Below are positions 29,763 to 38,726 of a stretch of DNA of 64,000 bases, piece after piece. The notes beneath the pieces are model-generated. The model worked only from the letters and a program-made list of their open reading frames with translations. It had not been told where the DNA came from and did not search any database. Within the stretch, counting starts at the first letter, position 1. The number at the start of each line of letters is the position of its first letter. This stretch comes from Aliikangiella coralliicola (lineage in GTDB: Bacteria; Pseudomonadota; Gammaproteobacteria; Enterobacterales; Kangiellaceae). The DNA lies in the NCBI RefSeq assembly GCF_007004725.1, contig NZ_ML660170.1, positions 186,001 to 250,000 on the forward strand. Direction: 5' to 3'. Both the position numbers and the translations under genes were made by a program.

Positions 29763-31487
29763 TTACTTTTTATGTACATGGTAAATGTTTAACCAATCAC
29801 CCGCTTTCTTATTGCCGATCCCTTTCGTCAGCTGGCCTTTATGAGGATAAAAAGTGAAATCGCCACTTTCTTGTTCGCAATAGTGCTTCACTTTTTCTGA
29901 GACAACAATATCACCGGCCTCAGCCATTGATTCCAAGCGTGCAGCCATATTAACAGCATTACCTTCTAAATCAGACTGATTAGTCACCTCATTGTGAACA
30001 ATATTGACATGCCCCAGGTCAATCCCGATACGCAATTCGAATTCAGCGGACATCAGCACGTTTCTAATCATACAGGCACATTCAACCGCCGCTTTAGCAC
30101 TTCTGAATGTGGCGCGAAGAGAATCACCTTCCATATTAGGATAACTCGCCTTCCATTTTGCCAGAATCGGTTTTAGCAATCCCCTGAAAAGGGAAAGCTT
30201 TTCGGACACAACACCTTCACTCCACTGGGTGAAGTCCTTCAAATCAATAAACAGGACGCAAAAATTACGCACCTGATCAATTTCGTGTTCTGCCGCTAAC
30301 TCAAGCAATCTGGGCCAGAACTGCTCTTTAATTCCCGCGATTGACTCTTTTAAGCGGCGTTGCATGGTTCTGTCCGCACGCAGTGCGAGTTGGGCGTATT
30401 GAATTCTGCTAGCCTCTTCCTTTAAGGAGATCTCTAACTCATTAAGCGAATAGCTACCTGATTCATCAACCACCAGCTGTACCAATGCACCGCCTGCGAT
30501 ATCTTTGACCGATTTGAGTCGTAGCGATACGCCCCAGTGACACGCTTGTAAATGTTCTATCAGTATTGGCAAGGTCGCAATTTCATTCGCTGTTAAACGG
30601 AACTCATATTTGAGCTCAATAATCAGCGATTCTGCGTAAATTCTTTCAAATTCATGGGGTTGATATTCGGTTTTTAAGGTACTGTCTCTGTCCCAATAAG
30701 CATATTGGCATTTAATATCTCGAATATCCCAGCCCATTGTATCCGCATTAAATAAGCTAGCGCCGGTAATATCAGCATAGGCCAGGCAAGTGCCGGAAAG
30801 ATCACTATCTCGAAAATCACAGCCTCTCAGCTTCGCATTTTCAAAATTAACCCGTGATAAATCAGCGCCGGAAAAGTCAATTCCCGTTAAATTTGCCGAC
30901 TTAAATTGTGTATTCTTGATTTGCGCACCGCTTAATAAACAATCAGTGAGATCGGTATGGTTGAGTAATGTTTTGTCCAGATTTGCTCCACGTAAATCAG
31001 CACGCTTCAGGCTGGCATTACTCAAGTTTTTGCCCGCTAGATTTTGTTTGCGGAGATCACAAAGGTCAAGCGTAATACCTATCAGGTTAAAACTTTGCAG
31101 ATCTAAGTGAGTCAGATCAGAATTAATGACAGAAGTGTCATTTAAAATAGCGGTCAAAAAATTGACCTCTTCAAAGTTACATTTTCTAAATTCAGAGTGC
31201 GAAAGGTTGCTCGCAATTAATTTGGCATTAGCAAAATCACAACCTTGAAAATTAGAGCGGGTTAAGTTGGTTGATATCAGATTAGTTTCACGAAATGAGC
31301 AACTATCAAATAGACAATTAATAAAATGAACATTGGAAAAATCGAGGCCCGAAAAATCAAAATCTTTAAACTCAAGATCTTCAATGACAATATCTTTGTT
31401 CCCATGGGAATCCTTCCATCTTTGCCAGTTTTCCGCTTTGACAAAAAAGAGCGGGTCAGTCAGCGCCTTATTCATAGCTAGTTCCAC
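29763..31487 (-). CDS. class III nucleotide cyclase with N-terminal pentapeptide repeats
   Basis: A 574-residue fusion. Residues ~35-235 are pentapeptide repeats of the A(D/N)LxX type (for example SGADLSRVNFENAKLRGCDF), a right-handed beta helix. After a helical middle region comes a class III cyclase domain (~400-574) with metal-binding Asp in FIDLKDF and EGDSLRATF and transition-state residues in GNAVNMAARLE. The usual Lys before the second Asp is absent. The GTG start has AAGGA four bases upstream; an ATG four codons in (31475) is the alternative. It forms an operon with the propeller gene. Product is probably cAMP. Confidence 0.88.
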   Translation of the reverse strand: MELAMNKALTDPLFFVKAENWQRWKDSHGNKDIVIEDLEFKDFDFSGLDFSNVHFINCLFDSCSFRETNLISTNLTRSNFQGCDFANAKLIASNLSHSEFRKCNFEEVNFLTAILNDTSVINSDLTHLDLQSFNLIGITLDLCDLRKQNLAGKNLSNASLKRADLRGANLDKTLLNHTDLTDCLLSGAQIKNTQFKSANLTGIDFSGADLSRVNFENAKLRGCDFRDSDLSGTCLAYADITGASLFNADTMGWDIRDIKCQYAYWDRDSTLKTEYQPHEFERIYAESLIIELKYEFRLTANEIATLPILIEHLQACHWGVSLRLKSVKDIAGGALVQLVVDESGSYSLNELEISLKEEASRIQYAQLALRADRTMQRRLKESIAGIKEQFWPRLLELAAEHEIDQVRNFCVLFIDLKDFTQWSEGVVSEKLSLFRGLLKPILAKWKASYPNMEGDSLRATFRSAKAAVECACMIRNVLMSAEFELRIGIDLGHVNIVHNEVTNQSDLEGNAVNMAARLESMAEAGDIVVSEKVKHYCEQESGDFTFYPHKGQLTKGIGNKKAGDWLNIYHVHKK

Positions 31488-31666
31488 GTTATCCTTTCTT
31501 TCGACCGATGTAAGCGTAATTATGTGATATTGCGGTATTATATTGCAGTTATTTTATAATGCCATAAATCCCACCTTGAATATGGAAAAATATGGTGTTT
31601 CGGTAAAAATACAGGCATATTTCTGCGATCATAACGATTTTGGCAGAATACAGACTAAAGCAGTAC

Positions 31667-31683
31667 TTTCACTTTAAGTGAAA
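31667..31683. promoter_or_regulatory. 17-bp perfect palindrome upstream of the AhpD-like gene
   Basis: TTTCACTT and AAGTGAAA (31667-31674 and 31676-31683) form a perfect inverted repeat around one central T, 35 bp upstream of the start at 31719. A TTGGCA (-35-like) with TACTTT 18 bp downstream overlaps it. Position and symmetry suggest an operator for a dimeric repressor. Confidence 0.45.
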
Positions 31684-31718
31684 ATCATTCAATCAACTTG
31701 AAAATTTGAGGGTCAACA

Positions 31719-32081
31719 ATGTCACACCCATTTGAAGAATTCAGAAAAAAACGCCAACAAGGTAACGAGAAGCTCATTGATACAAAAAACCTGGTGACTA
31801 AACGCTTTATTTCGCTCGATAAGCAGGCATACAGTGACGGCGCGTTGCCAGTGGAAACCAAAGAGCTTATGGCATTGACGGCATCAATGGTATTGAGATG
31901 TAATGATTGTATAGATTACCATCTGGAAACAACGGTTAAACTTGGTTTTAGTCGAGAGCAAATCGACGAGGCGATAGGGATCGCCATGCTTGTCGGCGGT
32001 TCGATAGTCATTCCCCACGCTCGCCATGCTGCAGAAAGTCTTGATTTTCTTTTTGAAGAAAAAGCAAATTCGAGCAATTAG
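31719..32081 (+). CDS. carboxymuconolactone decarboxylase family (AhpD-like) protein
   Basis: A 120-residue all-helical protein of the CMD/AhpD family. The redox motif C-x-x-C followed by His is intact (RCNDCIDYH, residues ~65-73), and HARHA near the end supplies the second conserved His. Such proteins act as thiol-dependent peroxidases or as gamma-carboxymuconolactone decarboxylases; the CxxC form favours a redox role. GAGGG lies just before the ATG. A palindromic operator-like site lies upstream. No catechol pathway genes are near. Confidence 0.85.
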   Translation: MSHPFEEFRKKRQQGNEKLIDTKNLVTKRFISLDKQAYSDGALPVETKELMALTASMVLRCNDCIDYHLETTVKLGFSREQIDEAIGIAMLVGGSIVIPHARHAAESLDFLFEEKANSSN

Positions 32082-32188
32082 ATTACTCGGTTTACTTACT
32101 AAACCGCAATCAACAAAAGTCGATCATGCAGAGTCATTATCACTAAGCTGGTCGACTACTTTCCAAATCAACAGGATTTAATAGCCCC

Positions 32189-34201
32189 TTATTGCTTGAA
32201 CAGTTTTTCTCTCAAAAGCGCAATTTGATCTCGATATTCAGCCGCCTTTTCAAATTCAAGATTTTTAGCCGCTTCCATCATCAGTTTTTCTAGCTTCGCA
32301 ATAGATTGACCGGCTTTAGCCGCACTTTCAACTTGATAATCCGCCGTGTTTTCTGCAACTTTCTTGAGTTTTTGTCGACTTTTCCTATCTTCTGCGCCGC
32401 CAGCTTGCATGATATCACTAATTTTCTTGCTTACCCCTTTCGGTTTTATACCGTGTTCGAGGTTAAAGGCATGTTGAATATCACGACGTCGGTTAGTTTC
32501 TCCAATGGCACGTTCCATTGAACCGGTAATTTTATCCGCGTACAAAATCGCCTTTCCGCTTAAATTTCGTGCAGCCCTGCCAATCGTTTGAATCAGGGAC
32601 CGTTCTGAACGAAGAAAACCCTCTTTATCAGCATCAAGAATCGCCACTAGCGAGACTTCCGGCATATCTAGCCCTTCTCGTAACAGGTTAATGCCTACAA
32701 GCGCGTCGAACTCCCCTTTTCTTAAATCCTGGATAATCTGCATCCTTTCGACGGTATCAATATCAGAATGTAAGTATCTGACCCGAGTTCCATGCTCGGT
32801 TAAGTAATCCGTTAAATCTTCCGCCATTCGTTTTGTTAATGTGGTTACCAACACCCTTTCATTAATTTTGGCCCGTTGAGTAATTTCCGATAAAAGATCA
32901 TCAACTTGCGAAGCCACAGGTCTCACTTCTACTTCAGGGTCTAACAATCCGGTCGGCCTGACAACTTGCTCAACAATTTCACCAGAGTGCGTCTTTTCGT
33001 AATCAGCCGGTGTCGCTGAAACGAATATCGTTTGCGGGGCCAGCTTTTCAAACTCGTCGAATTTCAACGGACGGTTATCTAACGCAGATGGCAGTCTAAA
33101 ACCATACTCCACCAGCGTTTCTTTGCGCGATCGATCGCCTTTATACATTGCCCCTATCTGCGAAACCATGACATGAGATTCGTCAATAATCAGCAATGAG
33201 TCCGCTGGCAAATAGTCAAATAACGTGGGCGGATGTTCGCCAACTTTTCGACCAGAGAGAAACCGCGAGTAATTTTCGATACCTGAGCAATAACCCAGTT
33301 CTTGCATCATTTCAATGTCGAACCTAACTCTTTGTTCCAAGCGCTGGTGTTCTACTAGTTTATTGAGTTCCTTTAGTTTTTCCAGACGTTCGGCAAGCTC
33401 GACTTTAATGTCTTCAATCGCATCTAACAGCGTTTGCCTGGCGGTAACATAATGGCTTTTGGGGTAGATAGTGACCCTTGGAAGTTTTTGTAAGACTTCG
33501 CCTGTTAGCGGGTCAAATCGACTAATCGAATCAACTTCATCATCGAATAACTCGATTCTGATAGCATCTCGCTCAGATTCCGCCGGAAAAATATCAATCA
33601 CATCCCCGCGCACTCGGTAAGTAGCTCGCTGCAACTCCATATCATTCCGAGTAAACTGAAGCTCCGCCAGCTTTCTTAGTATTTGGCGTTGATCAGCTTC
33701 GTCTCCAGGCTGCAAGTGCATGACCATACCATGGAATTGTTTCGGATCGCCCAAACCATAAATTGCTGATACAGAGGCAACTATCACACAATCTTTTCTT
33801 TCTAATAGCGCTCTTGTCGCAGATAGTCTCATCTGCTCTATATGGTCGTTTATCGAAGCATCTTTTTCGATAAAAGTATCACTACTGGGAACATAGGCTT
33901 CTGGCTGGTAATAATCATAATAGGAGACAAAATATTCCACCGCGTTATTCGGGAAAAACTCTTTCATCTCCCCATACAACTGAGCCGCTAGTGTCTTGTT
34001 CGGCGCGAGAATAATTGTCGGCCTCCCCGTCTGCTGGATAACATTGGCAACAGTAAAAGTTTTGCCTGAGCCTGTAACCCCCAGAAGTGTTTGATGGCTG
34101 AGGCCATCATCTAAACCTTCGATAAGTTGTTGAATCGCCTTTGGTTGATCCCCGGCAGGTTTAAAATCGGACTGAATAGAGAATGATTGTTCCGTCGACA
34201 T
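32189..34201 (-). CDS. uvrB: excinuclease ABC subunit B UvrB
   Basis: UvrB is the damage-verifying helicase-like subunit of nucleotide excision repair. The 670-residue protein has Walker A (GVTGSGKT, 41-48), the DNA-clamping beta-hairpin region starting [10 protein letters not shown], helicase motifs to GRAARN, and the C-terminal UvrC-binding UVR domain ([13 protein letters not shown]). I use the ATG at 34201; an upstream TTG at 34210 is less likely. It is monocistronic here, convergent with the AhpD-like gene. Confidence 0.97.
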   Translation of the reverse strand: MSTEQSFSIQSDFKPAGDQPKAIQQLIEGLDDGLSHQTLLGVTGSGKTFTVANVIQQTGRPTIILAPNKTLAAQLYGEMKEFFPNNAVEYFVSYYDYYQPEAYVPSSDTFIEKDASINDHIEQMRLSATRALLERKDCVIVASVSAIYGLGDPKQFHGMVMHLQPGDEADQRQILRKLAELQFTRNDMELQRATYRVRGDVIDIFPAESERDAIRIELFDDEVDSISRFDPLTGEVLQKLPRVTIYPKSHYVTARQTLLDAIEDIKVELAERLEKLKELNKLVEHQRLEQRVRFDIEMMQELGYCSGIENYSRFLSGRKVGEHPPTLFDYLPADSLLIIDESHVMVSQIGAMYKGDRSRKETLVEYGFRLPSALDNRPLKFDEFEKLAPQTIFVSATPADYEKTHSGEIVEQVVRPTGLLDPEVEVRPVASQVDDLLSEITQRAKINERVLVTTLTKRMAEDLTDYLTEHGTRVRYLHSDIDTVERMQIIQDLRKGEFDALVGINLLREGLDMPEVSLVAILDADKEGFLRSERSLIQTIGRAARNLSGKAILYADKITGSMERAIGETNRRRDIQHAFNLEHGIKPKGVSKKISDIMQAGGAEDRKSRQKLKKVAENTADYQVESAAKAGQSIAKLEKLMMEAAKNLEFEKAAEYRDQIALLREKLFKQ

Positions 34202-34433
34202 AGAAGGCAATTTAAGTTAATCAATTTCGTTTATTGGACGAGCACTATACCACCACTATCTATGTGTCTTGAAGTGGTTAATAAGAGTATTTAATCTTCT
34301 CGCCACCAGACTTCACCTATCACCAATAAGCCACAGAATTGACATAACCGCCTGTTTTTTAGACAAAACTGACCAGTTTTTGGGCGAAACCGCGTAACTA
34401 TTAAAAAGATTTCAGTTTTTTTAAAATTGAAGG

Positions 34434-34462
34434 TTGACCGCCCGACCATTCTTCATTATTAT
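34434..34462 (+). promoter_or_regulatory. sigma-70 promoter of tRNA-Asn
   Basis: TTGACC (34434-34439) and TATTAT (34457-34462) are separated by exactly 17 bases. A GC-rich discriminator (TGCGCTCG) follows, as expected of stringently controlled stable RNA promoters. The mature tRNA begins 28 bases downstream of the -10. Confidence 0.85.
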
Positions 34463-34490
34463 TGCGCTCGCTCTCAAGGAGAGACGCAAT

Positions 34491-34567
34491 TCCCCCTTAG
34501 CTCAGTTGGTTAGAGCGACGGACTGTTAATCCGCAGGTCCCCCGTTCGAGTCGGGGAGGGGGAGCCA
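34491..34567 (+). tRNA. tRNA-Asn (anticodon GTT)
   Basis: A 77-nt tRNA including an encoded CCA end. The acceptor stem pairs TCCCCCT (34491-34497) with AGGGGGA (34557-34563), followed by G and CCA. The D-loop (AGCTCAGTTGGTTAGAGC), the anticodon GTT at 34525-34527 and the T-arm GTTCGAGTC are all standard. It has its own promoter and terminator. Degenerate gene pieces follow downstream. Confidence 0.97.
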
Positions 34568-34584
34568 AATTTTGGTTCAAAATC

Positions 34585-34619
34585 AAGCAGTTACAAATTC
34601 AATTTGTAACTGCTTTTTT
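34585..34619 (+). terminator. rho-independent terminator of tRNA-Asn
   Basis: A perfect 14-bp stem (34585-34598 with 34602-34615, core GCAGTTACAAAT), a three-base loop and a run of six T. It starts 18 bases after the tRNA end. Confidence 0.9.
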
Positions 34620-34768
34620 GTTTTCCGAATTTTTCCTAATATTTTTTCTTAATATTCCTCGTTTTTTATCATCCTACCCCCCTCTCATGGGTGCTTTCGC
34701 GCACCTGGAATTTAAGGAGAATTAGCAATTGTGGATATCCGATTACTGGTATTATTGTGGGAGAAATG

Positions 34769-35011
34769 CTACGACTTGCGCCCTACATTCTTAACTTGCA
34801 ATAAGAATTTTCCTGCTGTGTCATGTTTAATAATGGCAGTCTTAGCTTCATCCAACCTTATCTTTGGCCAAGCACCTTGACCAGCTTTAGAGCTGCGTAA
34901 AGACTCGGGTGAATGAGTGTTTTGCGACAAGTTCGCAGGTGTTTTTCCTATCTCTCTGGCGTTAGTTGTGCGCCGCAAATCTCTTCCTTTATTTTCATCA
35001 TCAAATCTCAT
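34769..35011 (-). CDS. doubtful small hypothetical protein
   Basis: An 80-residue basic frame (net positive, rich in Arg/Lys/Asn/Ser, no hydrophobic segment) beginning MRFDDENKGRDLRR. There is no convincing ribosome-binding site before the ATG. A 49-codon plus-strand frame (34731-34880, GTG start behind AAGGAG) overlaps it antisense, so at most one is real. It sits in the scrap-filled stretch after tRNA-Asn. It may be a genuine lineage-specific gene or a random frame. Confidence 0.3.
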   Translation of the reverse strand: MRFDDENKGRDLRRTTNAREIGKTPANLSQNTHSPESLRSSKAGQGAWPKIRLDEAKTAIIKHDTAGKFLLQVKNVGRKS

Positions 35012-35097
35012 ATGTAGTTACTCGTGAAGTAAAACCATAAATAAATATAAGTTTGAAAACACTATGGGTCAACACGCTAATAATTTATGAGAGCATG

Positions 35098-35437
35098 ACT
35101 ATTCAACCTTTAACCCAGTAACTAGACTATATTGAAAATCCCCAGGTAGAATTTCTTAATAATATTACTGATATTTACTTCGTACAAAATGAAAAACTGA
35201 GTAAAGTCTATAATCAGAGTCCTTAAAGGCGGATGGAAGATTGCAGAAGAATCTGATAACCCAAAATATGGAAAGGTGCTAAGTGTTAAACTTTCTATGA
35301 TTGGAGATACAAAAAACGGGTTGCACTTAATAATGGAACCTGAAGGATTTGGAGTGGTTGATTATCACTATCAAACCATTGAAGAAGCTAAAGAAGACGC
35401 TTCGAAATTGTTTGGTATCGAATCAACAAGTTGGTAA
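35098..35437 (+). pseudogene. remnants of protein-coding sequence (two frames, no valid start)
   Basis: Two consecutive plus-strand pieces read like real protein but lack starts. The first (about 35124-35225) gives LDYIENPQVEFLNNITDIYF and onward to a TAA. The second (35201-35437) gives KGGWKIAEESDNPKYGKV, and ends EAKEDASKLFGIESTSW before TAA. The second tail resembles the C-terminal end of small immunity-like or cassette-type proteins (a hydrophobic Phe-Gly then Ser-Trp end), but I cannot name the family. The frames overlap and neither has an ATG with a ribosome-binding site, so I read this as decayed genes in an island scar. Confidence 0.45.
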
Positions 35438-35487
35438 ATCGTAATGTATTCAGAGCGGTATTTAGCAATATAACAATGTTGCCGGAA

Positions 35488-35507
35488 AGCCCCGCATAGT
35501 GCGGGCC
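35488..35507. terminator. GC-rich hairpin near the 3' end of the small secreted protein gene
   Basis: CCCGCA (35491-35496) and TGCGGG (35500-35505) form a short, GC-rich stem with a 3-nt loop. It sits between the gene remnants and the minus-strand gene ending at 35532. The T content afterwards is modest on both strands, so termination is plausible only. Confidence 0.4.
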
Positions 35508-35531
35508 CTGTATATTTTAATCGCAATATTC

Positions 35532-35858
35532 CTACTGATTAGCTTTCATTATTCGTATTATTCTTTTAGTTGCCTGATCACATGATATTTCAATTTGAAG
35601 ATCACTCGCTCCACTCACATGGGCGGCAAGGGCATACGAATAAAGCGCGTTTGTGTAGTCGTCCCACGTCGCATCGTTAGTCAGTAAATAGTCCGGGCCA
35701 CCACAATTAGTAGGTGTAGGAGATATTTTAATATATACGCTTTTGGGCGCTTCATTTCGGACATAAATGGATGATATTTTTACATTAATGAAATCAGTTC
35801 CCGCTGAAACTGGTATACTCACCATTAGCATAACTAACATCAAAAAAACTTTATTCAT
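35532..35858 (-). CDS. small secreted hypothetical protein
   Basis: A 108-residue protein with a signal peptide (MNKVFLMLVMLMVSIPVSAG, cleavage near SAG-TD). The mature part is about 90 residues and carries two Cys (TNCGGPD and EISCDQ) that could form a periplasmic disulfide. The ATG at 35858 is preceded by AAAGGT and begins directly at the signal peptide; a longer frame to 35888 is not needed. Function unknown. It lies in a variable stretch next to another exported protein. Confidence 0.6.
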   Translation of the reverse strand: MNKVFLMLVMLMVSIPVSAGTDFINVKISSIYVRNEAPKSVYIKISPTPTNCGGPDYLLTNDATWDDYTNALYSYALAAHVSGASDLQIEISCDQATKRIIRIMKANQ

Positions 35859-36034
35859 ATTGCTAAACCTTTTAGAAAACACTAACAAAACTCGAATCGA
35901 GATTATAAACTAAAAAGGACAGTATTACCCGTCCCCATATCACTGATTAGTTCTTATCGATTAAATTAATTAGATATTACTCTACCTTGTAAATTTAAAA
36001 GCATTGTGCGAATGCACCCTCTTTTCAATTCTCA

Positions 36035-36796
36035 CTAAAACCGATAAGTCACATGCGCCCCAAAACTATTTGCACTTACTAGCTCTTTGCAGTTTCCAGT
36101 ACAATTCGCATCGATGCTCACATTCCCAACATTATAACGAACTGACAGATCAGAAAAATCGTAAGCGATTTCAGTCAGGCGTAGCCCAAATGACAGATTT
36201 TGAGTAACAAGATAGTCATACTGCAAAACGGCTCCAATAGCGTCATCAAAGTTATAACGGGACGTCAGGCTAAAGCCAGCGCTGGATTCTTTATGTACAA
36301 TTTGAGGTTGATAGTGGTAAGTTCCGCCCAGGCCAAACCGGTGTCGTCCATAATTATAAAACCCGATAAAATCGATGGTTCGTCGACTCATTGAAACAAA
36401 ACCAGAACCATTTGAGCCATCGGTTAAATCCCCTTCGATGTCGTCAAACTGGTAACCAAAAGCAGTTGAGAGGCTAAATTGATCAAACAACGGGATTTCA
36501 ACACCCGCAGCAAATTTCAGGAACCCACCAGCCTTTGCTTCATCTTCCCAGGTTTGGTTATCAATGCCAGCCCACGGCCCTACTACCCTTATCGGAATGC
36601 CGCTGTAAAACTGACCGTCTGCACGATTATAAAGCGGCAGCGGTTCAGTGCCGTCTCCCCCCGATTGAACAGCGACCTCCATGAACATATTCCACTCTGG
36701 TTTAAAAGCAATCTCTCTCGCCGAATCGTTTTGTCTGGCTGCAACCTGGAAGCTAATCAGCAGCAACAATATTGTAGAAACTAGTTTAATATTCAC
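36035..36796 (-). CDS. outer-membrane beta-barrel protein (OmpW/OprF-like size)
   Basis: A 253-residue protein with a signal peptide (NIKLVSTILLLLISFQVAA) and repeated amphipathic strands ending in the C-terminal Phe (AHVTYRF), the outer-membrane insertion signal. The GTG at 36796 follows AAAGGG and gives a normal signal peptide; a longer ATG start at 36859 adds a basic leader and lacks a ribosome-binding site. A CTGNCK pair near the end may form a disulfide loop. Specific family not recognised. Divergent from the rhombosortase gene. Confidence 0.75.
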   Translation of the reverse strand: MNIKLVSTILLLLISFQVAARQNDSAREIAFKPEWNMFMEVAVQSGGDGTEPLPLYNRADGQFYSGIPIRVVGPWAGIDNQTWEDEAKAGGFLKFAAGVEIPLFDQFSLSTAFGYQFDDIEGDLTDGSNGSGFVSMSRRTIDFIGFYNYGRHRFGLGGTYHYQPQIVHKESSAGFSLTSRYNFDDAIGAVLQYDYLVTQNLSFGLRLTEIAYDFSDLSVRYNVGNVSIDANCTGNCKELVSANSFGAHVTYRF

Positions 36797-36930
36797 ACTT
36801 ATCCCTTTGCTTTTTTTAAAGATCTTACTTATTTTATGTATTAATTTGTAGTTTGTCATTTATTTTATCGTGTTATCATGGGCTAACAATTAAATCGTCT
36901 ATTCAAAATGCCCATAGCTGCAACTCTAAT

Positions 36931-37527
36931 ATGCTAAAAACAGCGCTAATTAAACCTTTTCTACTCGTTATCTCAATTTCATGTCTCGCTTTATTAGTGC
37001 AATTGCTAGAACCAGATTCGGTGGCCTTATTTCGATACCAAAGAGACTCAGTGTTACAGGGCGAATGGTGGCGCATACTAACAGCAAATTTTACTCACAG
37101 TAGTTGGAATCACCTGTTGTTAAATCTAGCAGGTTTACTTCTGATTGATTACTTCTATCAACCTGTTATTACTCAAATTCACCGTGCCTGCTTGCTTCTT
37201 TTCTGTATGCTGTTCAACGTAGTGTTATTACATGTAATCCTAAAGCTTGAGTGGTATGTTGGACTCTCAGGGGCATTACATGGCTATCTGGTGGGCGGTG
37301 CGCTTTTAAGCTTCAAACGGGATAAGCTAATCAACGCGCTGATTTTAATTGTTGTTACCGGGAAACTGTTCGCGGAATTGAACTGGGATATTAATCAGGT
37401 TACTGCAGAGTTTATTAAATCCAATGTAGTCGAGGAAGCACATTTATATGGGGCAATTTCAGCCATCATCTATTTTGCAATCATTACATCTTATCGACTG
37501 TTTTTAAAACGAGAGAAAGGCGCTTAA
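36931..37527 (+). CDS. rrtA: rhombosortase (rhomboid-like protease)
   Basis: A 198-residue membrane protein with about six hydrophobic helices. The family marks are WWRILTANFTHSSWNHLLLNL, the catalytic serine motif GLSGALHG and a His late in the protein (EAHLYGAISA). Rhombosortases cut GlyGly-CTERM tails of secreted proteins in marine gammaproteobacteria. I begin at the ATG at 36931, just ahead of the first helix; a TTG at 36853 would add 26 residues. No GlyGly-CTERM protein was seen in this window, so substrates must be elsewhere. Confidence 0.82.
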   Translation: MLKTALIKPFLLVISISCLALLVQLLEPDSVALFRYQRDSVLQGEWWRILTANFTHSSWNHLLLNLAGLLLIDYFYQPVITQIHRACLLLFCMLFNVVLLHVILKLEWYVGLSGALHGYLVGGALLSFKRDKLINALILIVVTGKLFAELNWDINQVTAEFIKSNVVEEAHLYGAISAIIYFAIITSYRLFLKREKGA

Positions 37528-37540
37528 GTAGCGCCTTTCT
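37514..37540. terminator. hairpin overlapping the rhombosortase stop codon
   Basis: AGAAAGGCGC (37514-37523) and GCGCCTTTCT (37531-37540) form a perfect 10-bp stem with the TAA stop in the 7-nt loop. The downstream sequence is A-rich, not T-rich, on the plus strand, so it may work partly as an mRNA 3' stabiliser. Confidence 0.5.
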
Positions 37541-37602
37541 GAATAAAAAATCCTTTTTATAAAATGTCTTTCCTTAGCCAATTCTTTAACAATTAGTCAG
37601 TT

Positions 37603-37923
37603 TTATTTAAGAATAATCCTATCTTCGTTTTTGGCAATTGTTCCAACACCAATTCCTTTAACTGCAGCTAACTCTTCAACTTTTTCAAATTTTCCATGAG
37701 CTTTTCTGTAATCGACAATCGCAATTGCTTTTTTCATCCCAATTCCAGTTAACACATCAGCAATTTCTTTTGCGCCAGCAGTATTTAAGTTAATTTTATT
37801 GACTGTTTTGCTGACAATTGTTTTAGTCGTCTTTGGCTGAATGTTATCAGGTTTGGCAAAAGCAGGCTGCGAAAATGCAAGAACAGCTAATAGTGCAGTA
37901 CCGATTAAAGATAGTTTTTTCAT
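37603..37923 (-). CDS. secreted ComEA-like helix-hairpin-helix protein
   Basis: A 106-residue protein with a signal peptide (ending AFA-KP) and a C-terminal ComEA-type helix-hairpin-helix DNA-binding domain (NKINLNTAGAKEIADVLTGI then KVEELAAVKGIG). Short periplasmic ComEA proteins bind incoming DNA during natural transformation; many lone copies have no proven competence role. AGGAG precedes the ATG. Convergent with the rhombosortase gene and close to pyrF on the same strand. Confidence 0.88.
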   Translation of the reverse strand: MKKLSLIGTALLAVLAFSQPAFAKPDNIQPKTTKTIVSKTVNKINLNTAGAKEIADVLTGIGMKKAIAIVDYRKAHGKFEKVEELAAVKGIGVGTIAKNEDRIILK

Positions 37924-37996
37924 AGTCTCTCCTTAGATTAAGTAAGTAATTTCCCTCAAAAGGTAGCCAAACTTTACAATAAAAATTTTGAGTTGA

Positions 37997-38719
37997 CTAC
38001 AGGCTCGCAACACTTTCAGATATTTCGCACAAAGCACTTAGCGGATCTTCCGCCTGAGTGATAGGACGCCCAATAACCAGGTAATTTGCACCCGCATTTA
38101 AGGCTCGCTCTGGAGTCATTACTCGTGATTGATCGCCTTGATCACTGCCAACGGGCCTTATTCCAGGCGTGACTAACTTAAACTCCTTGCCGATTTCTTT
38201 GCGCAACATTTCTGCTTCTAGAGCCGAACAGACAATACCATCTAATCCTGCTGACTCAGCCATTTGAGCAAAATGCGATACTTGAGATTCGATATCACGC
38301 TGATATCCGATCTGGTCAAACTGATGCTTGTCCATGCTGGTTAATATGGTAACTCCGGTGAGTAGCGGTCTGTTGCCTCCTAAAGAGTTTAATGATTCAA
38401 CCGCAGCCTGCATCATTTTTACCCCGCCAGACGCATGGACATTCACCATCCAAACACCTAGTTGCGCCGCCGCCTTGCAAGCTTTAGCAACCGTATTAGG
38501 AATATCGTGGAACTTGAGATCGAGAAATACCTGGAATTCTTTTTCGACAAGGTATCTAACCCAGTCGGGCCCAAATAAAGTAAACATCTCTTTACCAACT
38601 TTCAGTTTACATAAATTAGGGTCAAGTTTACTAACTAGTGTTTTTGCTTTTGATAAATCATCGAAATCTAAAGCGACGATTATTTTTGATTCTTGCGTTG
38701 ATGATTCTTCGTTGTGCAT
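37997..38719 (-). CDS. pyrF: orotidine 5'-phosphate decarboxylase PyrF
   Basis: PyrF performs the last step of UMP synthesis, decarboxylating OMP. The 240-residue TIM-barrel protein shows IIVALDFDD at strand 1, the catalytic Lys/Asp cluster LDLKFHDIPNTV, and the phosphate-binding TPGIRP and GRPIT segments. I choose the ATG at 38719, seven bases after the lapB stop; a ribosome-binding site (GGAGAG) lies within the lapB end. The lapA-lapB-pyrF order is conserved in gammaproteobacteria. Confidence 0.96.
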   Translation of the reverse strand: MHNEESSTQESKIIVALDFDDLSKAKTLVSKLDPNLCKLKVGKEMFTLFGPDWVRYLVEKEFQVFLDLKFHDIPNTVAKACKAAAQLGVWMVNVHASGGVKMMQAAVESLNSLGGNRPLLTGVTILTSMDKHQFDQIGYQRDIESQVSHFAQMAESAGLDGIVCSALEAEMLRKEIGKEFKLVTPGIRPVGSDQGDQSRVMTPERALNAGANYLVIGRPITQAEDPLSALCEISESVASL

Positions 38720-38726
38720 TTGAAAC

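Noticed and set aside
34731-34880. 49-codon plus-strand frame with GTG start behind AAGGAG
   Set aside because: Spacing to the start is long, it overlaps another doubtful frame and the sequence looks like no known protein.
35438-35531. Possible integron attC site after the gene remnant
   Set aside because: TAACAA and a GC-rich hairpin are present but no paired core sites could be found.
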